Of a stretch of DNA of 54,781 nucleotides, positions 1-10,252 are shown one piece after another. The notes below the pieces were generated by a model. The model was not told the origin of the DNA and did not search any database. It saw nothing but the letters and a program-made list of their open reading frames with translations. Positions within the stretch are counted from its first letter, which is position 1. Each line of letters opens with the position of its first letter. The stretch comes from Clostridia bacterium. GTDB lineage: Bacteria; Bacillota; Clostridia; Oscillospirales; Acutalibacteraceae. The translations under genes were made by a program, and so were the position numbers. Location: the NCBI GenBank assembly GCA_024404015.1, contig JAKSQQ010000002.1:1-54781 (forward strand). The letters run 5' to 3'.

Positions 1-411
1 GCTGATATTTTCGGGAACGGAATGTCTTACGATAGTGAAGCTTCTGCCCTCCATCTGGGTGATTCCCGTAACGCTTCCGTTAGCATCCTGCAAAATTGAA
101 TAATAATAAGATGCGTCCATGCCGTTCATGGTTATGACAAGACGGTCTGAATTTTCAACCTTCCATTTGCCCTCAAGGTTACTGCCCTTATATACCTCCT
201 TGTAGGTGCCGTCGGCATACAGATAATAAATATTGGTTTCATCTGCATTATTTATAAGGGTAGCGTTTGAAAACGCCTCGTTGGGGTCGGTATAAGCGGC
301 GGTTTCGGATTGGGTTACCGTGCTGTCAGGTTCTGCCGTAGAAACCTTTCCGCAGGAGGCAAGAGAAATAACCAGAGCAAAAGCGGAAACCAATGCAATA
401 ATCTTTTTCAT
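1..411 (-). CDS. Secreted lipoprotein, unknown function (3' end cut by window)
   Basis: The minus-strand reading frame opens with ATG at 411 and runs off the left edge (137 codons seen). It begins MKKIIALVSAFALVISLASC, a classic lipoprotein signal ending in an LASC lipobox, so Cys20 should be lipidated and the protein held on the outer face of the membrane. A Thr/Ser/Glu-rich linker follows, then a beta-rich stretch with YYLYADGTYKEVYKG and ITQMEGRSFTIV that resembles small lipocalin-like extracellular domains; I cannot name the family. An AAGGTG site sits just before the start. It lies 9 bp after the M20 peptidase stop, so the two are probably co-transcribed. Confidence 0.75.
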   Translation of the reverse strand, partial: MKKIIALVSAFALVISLASCGKVSTAEPDSTVTQSETAAYTDPNEAFSNATLINNADETNIYYLYADGTYKEVYKGSNLEGKWKVENSDRLVITMNGMDASYYYSILQDANGSVTGITQMEGRSFTIVRHSVPENIS

Positions 412-420
412 ATTAACACC

Positions 421-1869
421 TTAATTGTGGTTTTTAATATAATACTTATAGAATTTAACACCTGCGGAAATTGCATCCGTTGAGATATTTTCGTTAGCCG
501 CGTGCATTGCCGCCATCTGCTGATCATCCATTCTGATGGGTGTAAATCTGAGGCAGTTGTCTGTAACGGGCTCAAAATCACGGCAATCCGTACCGCCGGT
601 CACGTAATAGGGAGCGAAGCAATACCCGGGGAAGCATTCCTTGACACATTTGCCGAGGAAAGCAAGTTCTTCGCTGTCGGGTGCAACAATTTTTGATGCG
701 CTCTTACCCTTGATGATTTCGGCTTCAATATCGTATTTCGCGGCAATATTCTTGAGAATATTAAAGCATTCGTCAAGATTCTGCTGAATTGAGGGACGGA
801 TATTCGCAATAACGTACGCTTCACCGGGAATGATGTTTGCAGCAGCCGCACCACCGCTCATGGTGAATACGCAGGACGTACCCAGGAATGCATTTGCCAT
901 AGGTGAAACCATGGGCATTGCAATCTTGAGAAGGGGCTTGAAAAGCCAGAGGTTACCCATAAGAAGACGGAACGGGAAGGTAAGATAGGGTGCGATTGAG
1001 GTAAACATATTTTCAACGGGAGGAGTAAAGCTTCTTATAAACGGGTCGTGCTTTTCAACGTCGTTTACGAATGCCGAAAGACGGGCGATAGGTGTATTTT
1101 TGGGAGGCGTTGATGAATGACCGCCCTTTGCTTTTGCGGTAAATTTAATATCCGCAGTACCCTTTTCAACTACACCGCAGGCGCAGAGCCAGGTTTCCAT
1201 GCCGGGAAGAATACCGCTGACTATACCGCCGCCCTCATCCATTGCGGCCGCTATATGAACATTTCTCTCTTTTAAGAAATTAACGATTTTATCTGCGCCA
1301 CCACCGGAAATTTCTTCGTTGACAGAGGATGAAAGATAAACATCTCTTTCGGGTACAAAGCCCTCTTCAAGAAGCTCCTCAACTGCGGCATACTCTGCCA
1401 TAACGGTACATTTGCAGTCCATTGCGCCTCTTCCGTGAACCTTGCCGTCAACTATATCACCCGAGAAGGGCTCGTGCTCCCAGTTAGACTCAACTGCAGG
1501 TACAACGTCCTGATGACCCATAAGAAGAATGGGGTCCTTATCGGTTTTGCCCTTCCACTTGATAAGAAGGTTACCGTCGATGTCATTCACCTCAAGCTTC
1601 TCAAAAATAAGAGGGAAGTTTGATTTGAGTACCTCTCTGAATCTGTAAAACTCGGTGAGGTCATCCCCTTCGGCAGCGGAAACGGTGGGAATCTTAATCA
1701 TTTCCGAAAGGAACTTTGAATATTTTGCCTCATCCTCCGGAGTGAAGGGCGCGGCAGTTTTATTATTATCCGGTTTGGCTTTGATTTTTGCCGCTCTGAT
1801 AAGAGCAAAAACAAGAAGGACGGCAAATACCGCAACAACGGCAAGAATTATGTAAAGAATATATTTCAT
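421..1869 (-). CDS. Membrane-anchored M20-family metallopeptidase (PM20D1/carboxypeptidase S-like)
   Basis: 482 residues. An N-terminal hydrophobic helix (about 2-23) anchors the protein; the rest is an M20 peptidase. Zinc-site motifs are MGHQDVVPA (H119, D121), GRGAMDCK (bridging D151), VNEEISGGG (catalytic and ligand E185/E186), DEGGGIV and, near the C terminus, GGTDCRDF. The length and HQDVVP form fit the PM20D1 / yeast carboxypeptidase S branch, which cleaves or forms N-acyl amino acids or small peptides; the substrate here is unknown. A small dimerisation (lid) domain lies in the middle (GGHSSTPP). The AGGAAG site supports the ATG at 1869. It is followed closely by the partial lipoprotein gene and preceded by the V-ATPase operon. 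Confidence 0.88.
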   Translation of the reverse strand: MKYILYIILAVVAVFAVLLVFALIRAAKIKAKPDNNKTAAPFTPEDEAKYSKFLSEMIKIPTVSAAEGDDLTEFYRFREVLKSNFPLIFEKLEVNDIDGNLLIKWKGKTDKDPILLMGHQDVVPAVESNWEHEPFSGDIVDGKVHGRGAMDCKCTVMAEYAAVEELLEEGFVPERDVYLSSSVNEEISGGGADKIVNFLKERNVHIAAAMDEGGGIVSGILPGMETWLCACGVVEKGTADIKFTAKAKGGHSSTPPKNTPIARLSAFVNDVEKHDPFIRSFTPPVENMFTSIAPYLTFPFRLLMGNLWLFKPLLKIAMPMVSPMANAFLGTSCVFTMSGGAAAANIIPGEAYVIANIRPSIQQNLDECFNILKNIAAKYDIEAEIIKGKSASKIVAPDSEELAFLGKCVKECFPGYCFAPYYVTGGTDCRDFEPVTDNCLRFTPIRMDDQQMAAMHAANENISTDAISAGVKFYKYYIKNHN

Positions 1870-1903
1870 AACACTACTTCCTGTTTGGTGTTTTATACGA
1901 CAA

Positions 1904-1921
1904 CATCCCCCGAAGGGGATG
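1904..1921 (-). terminator. Short GC hairpin after ntpD
   Basis: A perfect 7-bp stem (CATCCCC/GGGGATG) with a CGAA tetraloop lies between the ntpD stop and the M20 gene. There is no clear U-tract on the minus strand, so it may only attenuate transcription or stabilise the V-ATPase mRNA 3' end. Confidence 0.35.
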
Positions 1922-1930
1922 AGCCGTAAA

Positions 1931-2581
1931 TCAATTATAGTTATGTGCCTGAGCGAGCATCATATCCTTGACCTTCATAAGTCGGGTTGTGGTGCTTCTC
2001 TCGTTTTCATCAAGCTTCATGGTAATATACTTGATGGTTTCTTCATATCTGGGAATCATTACGTGCTCAAGTGCATTTACTCTGCGGCGTGTCTTTTCAA
2101 TCTCATCTGCCATAAGCTGACATGATTTTTCGATTTCCGCAAGGCGAATCATCTTGGGCATGATATCGGAGAGTGCCTTGACTGCAATATCAAGGTCTCC
2201 TGAGGTTTCGGAAAAACCGTAGGAATAAATGTCTGTAGCGTTGGCTGTTCTGAATTTAACGTCAAATTCGGGAATCATAACGCTCATGACATTCTTTTCC
2301 GTAACATCAAGCTGCATTTCCTGAGTGGGAAGCATAAGAGCAACATCAAGGGCTTTGTCGCTCATTACGCATCTTGCTACACTCATGGCAATATTCGCTT
2401 GTCTGATGCCTTCCTCAACCTCTTTACGCAGAGCTTTGTTTTCGCGTACTTTATCAAGGAAAATACGCATAAGCTCATCGCGTTTATCCTTCAGAAGCTT
2501 ATGTCCTCTACGGGCGGTAACAAGCTTTCTCTTGAGGTTGGTAAGCTCCATTCGGGTGGGGTTGACATTCATTATTGCCAT
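1931..2581 (-). CDS. ntpD: V-type ATP synthase/ATPase subunit D (central stalk)
   Basis: 216 residues, the usual size for the V/A-ATPase central rotor subunit. It has the family N-terminal signature VNPTRMELTNLKRKL and long N- and C-terminal helices that form the coiled coil turning inside the A3B3 head, coupling ATP hydrolysis to ion movement. The start could be ATG 2581 or ATG 2572 (MNVNPTRM); the family usually begins very near VNPTR. Last gene of the V-ATPase operon, 15 bp after ntpB. Confidence 0.95.
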   Translation of the reverse strand: MAIMNVNPTRMELTNLKRKLVTARRGHKLLKDKRDELMRIFLDKVRENKALRKEVEEGIRQANIAMSVARCVMSDKALDVALMLPTQEMQLDVTEKNVMSVMIPEFDVKFRTANATDIYSYGFSETSGDLDIAVKALSDIMPKMIRLAEIEKSCQLMADEIEKTRRRVNALEHVMIPRYEETIKYITMKLDENERSTTTRLMKVKDMMLAQAHNYN

Positions 2582-2596
2582 TTAATCACATCCAAA

Positions 2597-3970
2597 TCAA
2601 TACTTACCGTAATATTTATCAAGTAACTTGTCGCTGATACGCTTCAGCTCGCTTCTGGGAAGAATCTGAAGCAGCTTCCAGCCGATATCAAGAGTTTCCT
2701 CAATATCTCTGTCTGTTTCAAATCCCTGGGAAACATAAACCTTTTCAAATTCATCTGCAAACTTTGCATAAAGCTTATCCATATCGGTAAGAGCCGCCTC
2801 GCCGAGAACTACCATAAGCTCCTTGGCGTCCTTGCCTCTTGCGTAAGCAGAGAACAACTGGTTCATTGTATTGGAATGGTCCTCTCTGGTCTTGCCTTCA
2901 CCGATACCCTTATCCTTAAGACGGGAGAGTGAGGGAAGAACGTTTACGGGAGGATTGATACCCTTACGATACAGCTCACGGTCAAGGATAATCTGTCCCT
3001 CCGTGATATAACCCGTAAGGTCGGGGATGGGATGAGTCTTATCATCCTCGGGCATTGTAAGAATGGGGATCATGGTGATTGATCCGTCTTTGCCCTTTTG
3101 TCTGCCGGCTCTTTCATAAATTGATGCAAGGTCGGTATACATATATCCGGGGTAACCGCGACGGCCGGGAACTTCCTTACGGGCTGCAGAAACCTCACGC
3201 AGAGCGTCTGCATAGTTTGTAATATCGGTAAGGATTACGAGAACGTGCATACCCTTTTCAAATGCAAGGAACTCAGCTGCGGTAAGAGCCATCTTGGGGG
3301 TGGCAATTCTTTCAATGGCGGGGTCGTTTGCAAGGTTTGAGAACATGACCGTTCTGTCAAGAGCGCCGGTTTCACGGAAGGACTGAACGAAATAGTCGCT
3401 TTCCTCAAAGGTGATACCCATAGCCGCAAATACAACGGCAAACTGCTCGTCCTTGCCTCTTACCTTTGCCTGCCTTGCAATCTGTGCCGCAAGGTTGGCA
3501 TGGGGAAGACCTGACATTGAGAAAATGGGAAGCTTCTGACCTCTTACAAGGGTATTAAGTCCGTCAATGGCGGAAACACCGGTCTGAATGAATTCCTGGG
3601 GGAAGCTTCTTGCGGCGGGGTTGATGGGAACGCCGTTGACGTCCATTCTCTTTTCGGGGATGATTTCGGGACCGCCGTCAATGGGTCTGCCCAGACCGTC
3701 AAAGACTCTGCCCAGCATATCAAGGGAAAGTCCCAGCTCCATTTGTCTGCCGGAAAAGCTTACCTTACTGTTTGCAAGGTTAATACCTGTTGAGTTTTCA
3801 AAAAGCTGAACAAGAGCATTGGTACCGTCGATTTCAAGTACACGGCAGCGTCTCTTTTCACCGTTGGCAAGTTCAATTTCGCCCAGTTCGTTGTAGGCAA
3901 CGCCCTCAACCTCACGTACAAGCATAAGAGGACCTGCTACTTCCTGAATAGTTCTGTATTCTTTTGGCAT
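2597..3970 (-). CDS. ntpB: V-type ATPase subunit B (non-catalytic nucleotide-binding)
   Basis: 457 residues. Begins [18 protein letters not shown] and has the B-subunit core: [12 protein letters not shown], the degenerate P-loop region [29 protein letters not shown], and [15 protein letters not shown]. The absence of a canonical GxxxxGKT P-loop marks it as B rather than A. B alternates with A in the A3B3 ring. Its ATG overlaps the ntpA stop (TGATG at 3968-3972), so the two are translationally coupled, matching their 3:3 stoichiometry. Confidence 0.96.
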   Translation of the reverse strand: MPKEYRTIQEVAGPLMLVREVEGVAYNELGEIELANGEKRRCRVLEIDGTNALVQLFENSTGINLANSKVSFSGRQMELGLSLDMLGRVFDGLGRPIDGGPEIIPEKRMDVNGVPINPAARSFPQEFIQTGVSAIDGLNTLVRGQKLPIFSMSGLPHANLAAQIARQAKVRGKDEQFAVVFAAMGITFEESDYFVQSFRETGALDRTVMFSNLANDPAIERIATPKMALTAAEFLAFEKGMHVLVILTDITNYADALREVSAARKEVPGRRGYPGYMYTDLASIYERAGRQKGKDGSITMIPILTMPEDDKTHPIPDLTGYITEGQIILDRELYRKGINPPVNVLPSLSRLKDKGIGEGKTREDHSNTMNQLFSAYARGKDAKELMVVLGEAALTDMDKLYAKFADEFEKVYVSQGFETDRDIEETLDIGWKLLQILPRSELKRISDKLLDKYYGKY

Positions 3971-5742
3971 CAGAATTCCTCCTTCTTTGCTGCTGCAAGT
4001 CTGAGTTCGGAAGCAAGCTTATCCGAAACCTGCTTAAACTGTGCATCAACGTCTTTTTCTTCAACATATTTGAATCTGCCGATTGCTTCTCTTACGGGAA
4101 GAGCAACGATATCATTGATATCCGCACCTGCCGAAAGGGCCTCAAGGGACTCGTCATAATATTTGATAACCAGCTTCATCATGCAATACTGCTTATTGAG
4201 TGACGAATAGGTGTCAATCTCGTGGAAGGCAAGCTGATGAAGGAAGTCCTCACGGATTGAACGGGCCGCTTCCATTTTAAGTCTGTCGTAGGGTGAAAGG
4301 GCATCCATACCGACCAGCTTAACGATTTCATCAAGAGATGCTTCGTCTGAAAGCAGGGACATCATACGACCTCTGAGCTGAGTCCATTCGGGATTAACGT
4401 TTTCGTTGAACCACTTGCCCAGGGAATCCGCATAGTTTGAATAACTTGTAAGCCAGTTGATTGCGGGGAAATGACGCTTGTAGGCAAGATTTGAATCCAG
4501 TCCCCAGAATACCTTTACGATACGGAGGGTTGCCTGGGAAACGGGCTCTGAAATATCACCGCCGGGAGGTGATACGGCGCCGATAACCGAAAGTGCGCCT
4601 TCTCTTGCGTCGGAGCCAAGGGAAATAACACGGCCTGCTCTTTCATAGAACTGAGCAAGACGGCTGCCCAGGTATGCGGGATAACCTTCTTCGCCGGGCA
4701 TTTCCTCAAGACGGCCGGACATTTCTCTGAGGGCCTCTGCCCATCTGGAGGTGGAGTCTGCCATAAGAGCTACGGAATAGCCCATATCTCTGAAGTATTC
4801 CGCGATTGTAATACCTGTATAAATTGACGCCTCACGGGCAGCAACGGGCATATCCGAGGTGTTTGCGATAAGTACGGTACGCTCCATAAGCGACTTACCC
4901 GTATGGGGGTCGATAAGCTCGGGGAATTCGTTAAGAACGTCGGTCATTTCGTTACCGCGCTCACCGCAGCCGATGTAAACAACGATGTCTGCTTCAGCCC
5001 ACTTTGCAAGCTGATGCTGTGTAACCGTTTTACCGCTTCCGAAGGGTCCGGGAATAGCTGCAACGCCGCCCTTTGCGATGGGGAAGAGAGCGTCAACTAC
5101 TCGCTGACCGGTTACAAGGGGTACGTCGGGAGAAATCTTCTTTGCATAGGGTCTGCCCTTTCTTACGGGCCACTTCTGCATAAGTCCTGCCTTGTACTCA
5201 CCGCCGTTATCAAGAGTGATAACCGCTATTGAATCAGTAATCTTATAATCGCCCTCGCTGATTTCGGATACGGTACCCGAAACTGTGGGAGGAACAAGGA
5301 TTTTATGAATAACGATATCGGTTTCCTGAACAGTACCGAGAACGTCTCCGCCGGTCACCTTATCCCCTGCCTTTACCGAGGGAACGAAATGCCAAACGGA
5401 ATCACGGTCCAGCGCAGGGACTTCAATACCTCTGGTAAGGTTGTTGCCTGTCATTTCAACGATTTTATCAAGGGGTCTCTGAATACCATCATAAATGCCC
5501 TTGATAAGGCCGGGACCAAGCTCAACACTCAGGGGTTCTTCCGTGGATTCAACGGGCTCTCCCGTACGGATACCCGAGGTTTCCTCATAGACCTGAATGG
5601 ATGCTCTGTCACCGTGCATTTCTATGATTTCACCGATAAGTCTTGCGTCACCTACACGGACAACGTCAAACATATTGGCGTCTCTCATGCCTGAAGCAAC
5701 TACAAGAGGTCCGGCAATTTTGGTTAAAACACCGGTACTCAT
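3970..5742 (-). CDS. ntpA: V-type ATPase subunit A (catalytic)
   Basis: 590 residues, full length. Walker A GPFGSGKT at 232-239 is the catalytic P-loop; the V/A-specific non-homologous insertion lies around 110-200 ([16 protein letters not shown]). Other marks are [32 protein letters not shown] and [20 protein letters not shown]. Hydrolyses (or makes) ATP in the cytoplasmic A3B3 head. Upstream of it is the only sizeable gap in the operon (65 bp), which holds two hairpins; RBS AGAAAGGTATG-like before the ATG. Confidence 0.97.
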   Translation of the reverse strand: MSTGVLTKIAGPLVVASGMRDANMFDVVRVGDARLIGEIIEMHGDRASIQVYEETSGIRTGEPVESTEEPLSVELGPGLIKGIYDGIQRPLDKIVEMTGNNLTRGIEVPALDRDSVWHFVPSVKAGDKVTGGDVLGTVQETDIVIHKILVPPTVSGTVSEISEGDYKITDSIAVITLDNGGEYKAGLMQKWPVRKGRPYAKKISPDVPLVTGQRVVDALFPIAKGGVAAIPGPFGSGKTVTQHQLAKWAEADIVVYIGCGERGNEMTDVLNEFPELIDPHTGKSLMERTVLIANTSDMPVAAREASIYTGITIAEYFRDMGYSVALMADSTSRWAEALREMSGRLEEMPGEEGYPAYLGSRLAQFYERAGRVISLGSDAREGALSVIGAVSPPGGDISEPVSQATLRIVKVFWGLDSNLAYKRHFPAINWLTSYSNYADSLGKWFNENVNPEWTQLRGRMMSLLSDEASLDEIVKLVGMDALSPYDRLKMEAARSIREDFLHQLAFHEIDTYSSLNKQYCMMKLVIKYYDESLEALSAGADINDIVALPVREAIGRFKYVEEKDVDAQFKQVSDKLASELRLAAAKKEEF

Positions 5743-5771
5743 ATTAAATCATACCTTTCTGTTAAAATATC

Positions 5772-5807
5772 TTATCCCGTATCGGGATAACGGTGCAGTA
5801 AACTGCA
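5772..5807. repeat. Two tandem small-loop hairpins between ntpF and ntpA
   Basis: TTATCCCG-TAT-CGGGATAA (5772-5790) is followed at once by TGCAGT-AA-ACTGCA (5794-5807), both perfect. They fill the only real intergenic gap in the V-ATPase operon, directly after the ntpF stop. They may stabilise or process the polycistronic mRNA and so raise A/B expression. Similar short hairpins with 2-3 nt loops occur after ssrA. Confidence 0.6.
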
Positions 5808-6119
5808 TCAGGACAAAATGTCACTGCCTACCGCCTTCTCAACGAATTTACTTACGCTGTCAAGACCCAGGCCCGTATTTCCTCTGACACCGGGAATGGG
5901 TATAATGGCGGGCAGAGGTAATGAAGCATAACGGGCTATTTCATCTTTCATAAGCGCAGCCAGCTGCTCCGTAATATAAATTACTCCGTAATCCGCATCC
6001 GCAAGCTGACGGAGAATTCTGCTTCCCTGTACAGCGTCGTTTGCGGGAAAAATACTTACTCCGAGAGAAGCGAAGCCGTAGATACTGTCTTTATCACCCA
6101 TTGCGGCAATTTTATACAT
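5808..6119 (-). CDS. ntpF: V-type ATPase subunit F (NtpG in Enterococcus naming)
   Basis: 103 residues, standard size. The start MYKIAAMGDKDSIYGFASLG matches the subunit F fold, a small Rossmann-like protein bound to subunit D in the central stalk; further marks are YGVIYITEQLA and IIPIPG. Gene position between C and A is the position of the Enterococcus hirae ntpG homologue. Overlaps the ntpC stop by 8 bp. Confidence 0.93.
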   Translation of the reverse strand: MYKIAAMGDKDSIYGFASLGVSIFPANDAVQGSRILRQLADADYGVIYITEQLAALMKDEIARYASLPLPAIIPIPGVRGNTGLGLDSVSKFVEKAVGSDILS

Positions 6120-7077
6120 AGGTATCCCTCACTCTCTCCGAAATTATCTCTTTGGGAACTGAAGCCGCCTTTGCGGAAAGAACTATTCTGACGTTCTTAA
6201 CCTCCGCAACCTTTGCATAATAATATGCAACTACGGGGTCGGCGCCGAATATTTCGTGTCTGTTTGTTCCCGCCATTTCCGTAATCAGATTATCGCATCT
6301 CATTTCAAGTGCCGTAAAGTCACCGTCGGCATACTCTGCAAGCTCCTCAAGTCCGGCATCACTAATGACCGAAGCAAGCTTTTCGCCTGCATAAGCCGCG
6401 TCAACAAGCTTTTCACAGTCAACCCTTCCGCTGAAGCTGACGGCATCAAGAGCAAATTCACGGCTCTTGCCCGTAGTAACACAGCGTCTTGCGGTTTTGA
6501 TATCCGATACGGCGCAGGCCATCTCAAAAATTTTTTCAAGGAGAGGACTTTCCGCTCTGACTGCCCACTGTGTCTTTGTCCTGTTGCATGCCTTATCGAT
6601 AATCACCTCAATCAACTGTCCGCTCTGACTGTCGGAATAGGTGTGATAAGCTGCTTCGGCACATTCCGCAAGATAATCGGGAAGGAGTGAAAAATCACTT
6701 TCCTTAACCGCTTTGATTATGATTGCGGGGTCGCACAGATATGGTGCCGTCATATAATCACCGGCATCAATGGCGGAAAACTCCGCTTTGATTGCCGCCT
6801 TGAGATTTGCAAAATCATTGGCGATTACGAGTGCATCAAAAAGTGACGCATCGGGAACACATTCGCTTATAAGCTTCACGGTCTTTGACATTTCGTTTTC
6901 ACAGATATCAAAGCCCTGTTCACCTTCGGGCTGTGCCCAGCCCTTGTCGGTAAGTATTCTTACGGCGGTATCGTAGCTGTCAGCGGCGATAAGCTGGTCA
7001 ATATCGGCTCTTGTAAGCAGAGCGTTCTCGTTGGCCCTTATTCTTGCCACCGCATAAGCATAATCGGTTTCACGCAT
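6112..7077 (-). CDS. ntpC: V-type ATPase subunit C (d-type rotor cap)
   Basis: 321 residues, near the usual 330-350. All-helical protein with the family N terminus DYAYAVARIRANENALLT and a later YYYAKVAEVKNVRIVLSAK motif. It sits as a funnel on the K ring and connects it to the D/F stalk. Its place between ntpE and ntpF agrees with the conserved operon order. Confidence 0.92.
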   Translation of the reverse strand: MRETDYAYAVARIRANENALLTRADIDQLIAADSYDTAVRILTDKGWAQPEGEQGFDICENEMSKTVKLISECVPDASLFDALVIANDFANLKAAIKAEFSAIDAGDYMTAPYLCDPAIIIKAVKESDFSLLPDYLAECAEAAYHTYSDSQSGQLIEVIIDKACNRTKTQWAVRAESPLLEKIFEMACAVSDIKTARRCVTTGKSREFALDAVSFSGRVDCEKLVDAAYAGEKLASVISDAGLEELAEYADGDFTALEMRCDNLITEMAGTNRHEIFGADPVVAYYYAKVAEVKNVRIVLSAKAASVPKEIISERVRDTYV

Positions 7078-7093
7078 AGGTTTTCACCGCCTG

Positions 7094-7690
7094 TTAAAAT
7101 ATTATTTCGCTGATTTTTTCTTTGTAGTAATCTGAGTTTTCCTCAACAATTGCCTCAAACGAGCAATCAATACAAATATTTCCGTAATCAAGAATCACTC
7201 CGCTGCCGATATCTGCGTTATCCGCAGAAAGCACACACTCCGCACCCTTTGCCGCAAGAGCGGTAATAAGGTCGTTACCGAAGGAAGCGGGAAGACGGGC
7301 ATTATCCTTTGCGTTAAGGAAAGCGGTACACTTGCCCTTCATTGCATTTTCAACCGCCAACTTGATAACGGTAGCAAAATACTTATCGTCATCAAGAGCT
7401 TTAAGGGCGGTAACCAGTCCTGCAAGGGTTTCGCTGACTGCTTCAACTCTTGCGGAAAGAAGAGTCTGTCTGGACTGCTGAACGGCACCTGACTTTGCGA
7501 TTCTGATGATGTTATCGCATTCTTCCTTTGCCGCCGCTTCAATTTCGGAAGCCAGCTTCATGCCCTTTTCCTTTGCGTCCGCGTCCGTCTTTTCACTCTG
7601 CTTCTGAGCAAGAGCGGCTATTTCGGAACATCTGATATTTGAGTCGGAGTTGATCTTGTCTGTTATTTTTTCAAGACCTGTCATATTCAA
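7094..7690 (-). CDS. ntpE: V-type ATPase subunit E (peripheral stalk)
   Basis: 198 residues. N-terminal half is a charged, Ala/Lys/Glu-rich helix (KQSEKTDADAKEKGMKLASE) that would form the peripheral stalk coiled coil with the G/H subunit; the C-terminal half is the globular domain that contacts the A3B3 head, ending with GVILDYGNICIDCSFEAIVE. Lies between K and C, as in other bacterial V-ATPase operons. Confidence 0.9.
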   Translation of the reverse strand: MNMTGLEKITDKINSDSNIRCSEIAALAQKQSEKTDADAKEKGMKLASEIEAAAKEECDNIIRIAKSGAVQQSRQTLLSARVEAVSETLAGLVTALKALDDDKYFATVIKLAVENAMKGKCTAFLNAKDNARLPASFGNDLITALAAKGAECVLSADNADIGSGVILDYGNICIDCSFEAIVEENSDYYKEKISEIIF

Positions 7691-7696
7691 TCACCA

Positions 7697-8182
7697 TTAA
7701 CCGGCAATTTTGCCTGTGATATTGAAGATAGCGAGGATGGAGATAAGAAGTGAAAGAACTGCGTATGTTTCAACCATGGCGGCGAAAATGATTGCCTTAC
7801 CGGATTCTTCGGGTCTCTTTGCTACGATGGAAACACCTGCAACAGCGGCGTTTGCCTGATGAAGAGCAGAGACAAGTCCGCCTGCTGCCATGGGAAGGCA
7901 AGCTGCGAAATACATAAGTCCCTGAGCTGTTGTAAGCTGAAGGGGAGCATCACCCATAAGTCCGACCTGAACCATGAGAAGGAAAGCGATAAGGAAGCCG
8001 TAAAGTCCCTGTGTACCGGGAAGAATCTGAAGAATAAGAACCTTACCGAATTTTGAAGGGTCTTCCGTTACTACGCCTGCTGCCGCCTTACCTACACGGC
8101 CTACACCGATAGCTGAACCTACACAGCCGAATACTGCGGCAAAAACACCGCCGAGAATTGCGAGCATCATACCCATTGTCAT
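7697..8182 (-). CDS. ntpK: V-type ATPase subunit K (rotor ring, Na+-type ligand set)
   Basis: 161 residues with four membrane helices (two hairpins), the doubled c-subunit type. The residues known to bind Na+ in E. hirae NtpK (L61, T64, Q65, Q110, E139) have counterparts here: L54, T57 and Q58 in ILPGTQGLYG, Q109 in ALHQANAAVAG and E138 in AAMVETYAVL. This supports a Na+-translocating rather than H+-translocating enzyme; that is inference from conserved ligands. Only the second hairpin carries the carboxylate. Confidence 0.96.
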   Translation of the reverse strand: MTMGMMLAILGGVFAAVFGCVGSAIGVGRVGKAAAGVVTEDPSKFGKVLILQILPGTQGLYGFLIAFLLMVQVGLMGDAPLQLTTAQGLMYFAACLPMAAGGLVSALHQANAAVAGVSIVAKRPEESGKAIIFAAMVETYAVLSLLISILAIFNITGKIAG

Positions 8183-8184
8183 AA

Positions 8185-10215
8185 TTAATTGTCCTCCTTG
8201 ACATTATAATATTTGGAATTGATTTTAAGAGGTGTGAAGGACCTTCCTCCGCCCTCATAGAATTTTGCGAAAAATTCAACGTACTGAAGTCTGTTTGTAT
8301 GTACGTAGGTGCCGATAACGTTGATAGCAAGGTTTACCACATGACCGAAAATAAATACGGGCACAAGCAGGATTGCCTTGGTAACAAGATTTTCGGGAAT
8401 GGTACCGAGAGTATTTACAACCGTGGCAATTACACCGGTACAAAGTCCCAGGGCAAGAAGTCTGGAGTAGGAAAGAATGTCACCCAGCCAGCCGGAGGCC
8501 GTATTGTAAAGTCCGTAAAGGCCCAGACCGAGCTTGCCTACGATATTCTTTGAATCTCTGCCCGAGGTTGCCACCACCAGCACCGCGCCTGCAATGGCAA
8601 ACCATTTTGAAATTGAGGTTACGCTTTCGGGGAAGGTACCTGCCTTAAAGATATTGGCTCCGATGGGAGCAATACCCGCAATGAGCAGCCAGATGGGAAT
8701 ACAGTCACAGATTGCGCCCACCTTGTTATTAAGCTTCCACATCTTCACAAAGCTGCATCCCACACCCACGAAAAGGTGAATGATACCGAAAAGGAAGGAG
8801 AAAAGCATAAGCTTCATGGGGTCGTTAACCGGCTCAAACCAAAGCGCAACGGAACCCATTTCCCCCACGGTTGAGGGATCAATCCAGGGAAGTATTATCC
8901 TGGTATTGAAAAATTCATAGGCAACTCTGGTAACTATGTCACCGAACCAGCTGCCGAAAAGGGCTCCCCAGAACACGGTGGCGATACCGCACCAGAAGTA
9001 CATATCCACCGTCTTTTTGAGTTTTCCCTTTACTTTGAATCCGAATTTTGCTATACCGCATCCTATTGCCATAAGCAGACCGTAGCCTGCGTCAGACAGC
9101 ATAATGCCGAACAGCAGATAGTAGAATACAGCCATTATGGGGTTGGGATCTATATCCTCCTTGCCCGGCTGCGCATACATTTCCGTAATTGGCTCTACTG
9201 CGGCTACGAAGGGCTTGTTTTCAAGGAGAACGGGAACGTCCTCATTTTCCCCCGGTTCAGCTACGCTGACCGCCACAGTAAACCTTTCTTCAAGCTCGGA
9301 TACGAGCTTTTCCGTTTCCCCGGCAGGAACAAATCCGCTGAAGGTTATGAAATTTTCACCGGCGCTGACCTTTTCAAGGGCTTCGTATTTGTCACGCTTA
9401 ATGGTAAGCCAGTCACAGACAAACTTAATATCGTCTCTGTCCTTTGCGCAAGAAATTATGCTCTCTTCACAGTCCTTTGCGTGCCGCTCTGCCTTATCAA
9501 TTTCCGCCTGCAGTCTTTCGTATCTCACCTTAGGCGGGTGCTTTGTGGGATCTGAGGGATAGGAAAATCCCAAAGAACGCAGGGCAGACAGAACATTTTG
9601 ACTGCAATTTTTATGTGCCATTACAAAGACACAGCTTCTGTCTCTTGTATGGGAAAGCACTTCGCAGCAGTAATCGCTTTCTTCGGTAAGAATACCTGCA
9701 AGAGCAATTTCAAGACTGTCTGCGGTGTACTCCGCAGGAAGGGAACCGATAAAGAATTCAGTGGTCTGAGTACCGGTGGCTTTCATGGGGATGTCAAGAG
9801 TCAGCCAGGGCTCAACCGATGCCATTGAAGCGCGGCATCTTGCCACCGTTGCCTTTGATTCCGCAATACCCTTTTCCGCACCGACTATGTCAAAGCACTT
9901 TGCAAGAATCGTGTCCGCATCCTCGGATTTCGCTCTGTATTCAGAAGCGGTCATTTCGGGAAGTCCCTTGAGGGACGCCAGCAGACTCGTCTTTTCGGGA
10001 GCGCGTTTTTTAAGAATTGCGAGAGCGGTCTGTGCCGTTTCACAGTATTTGTCCATGGAGTTGACGGTCTTTGCGGTTTCAAAGGGAGCAAGTCCCTCTA
10101 TTTCTTCGGGAGTTTTAAGTTCCATGACGGAACGGAGCTGAAGAAAATCAAGCACGTCCTTTGCATCCTTGAGCAATGCCGCTATCTCCACATATTTCAT
10201 TTCAACCTTTGCCAA
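8185..10215 (-). CDS. ntpI: V-type ATPase subunit I (membrane stator, a-type)
   Basis: 676 residues. The N-terminal half is soluble with coiled-coil segments (about 1-340) and binds the peripheral stalks; the C-terminal half has about seven membrane helices and forms the ion path against the K ring (e.g. NPIMAVFYYLLFGIMLSDAG and SRLLALGLCTGVIATVVNT). The likely start is TTG at 10215 with AGGAGG seven bases upstream; an in-frame ATG at 10200 is the alternative. K follows after 2 bp. Confidence 0.95.
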   Translation of the reverse strand: MAKVEMKYVEIAALLKDAKDVLDFLQLRSVMELKTPEEIEGLAPFETAKTVNSMDKYCETAQTALAILKKRAPEKTSLLASLKGLPEMTASEYRAKSEDADTILAKCFDIVGAEKGIAESKATVARCRASMASVEPWLTLDIPMKATGTQTTEFFIGSLPAEYTADSLEIALAGILTEESDYCCEVLSHTRDRSCVFVMAHKNCSQNVLSALRSLGFSYPSDPTKHPPKVRYERLQAEIDKAERHAKDCEESIISCAKDRDDIKFVCDWLTIKRDKYEALEKVSAGENFITFSGFVPAGETEKLVSELEERFTVAVSVAEPGENEDVPVLLENKPFVAAVEPITEMYAQPGKEDIDPNPIMAVFYYLLFGIMLSDAGYGLLMAIGCGIAKFGFKVKGKLKKTVDMYFWCGIATVFWGALFGSWFGDIVTRVAYEFFNTRIILPWIDPSTVGEMGSVALWFEPVNDPMKLMLFSFLFGIIHLFVGVGCSFVKMWKLNNKVGAICDCIPIWLLIAGIAPIGANIFKAGTFPESVTSISKWFAIAGAVLVVATSGRDSKNIVGKLGLGLYGLYNTASGWLGDILSYSRLLALGLCTGVIATVVNTLGTIPENLVTKAILLVPVFIFGHVVNLAINVIGTYVHTNRLQYVEFFAKFYEGGGRSFTPLKINSKYYNVKEDN

Positions 10216-10252
10216 GAAAACACCTCCTTTACAAATAATTGAAAATAGGTAT

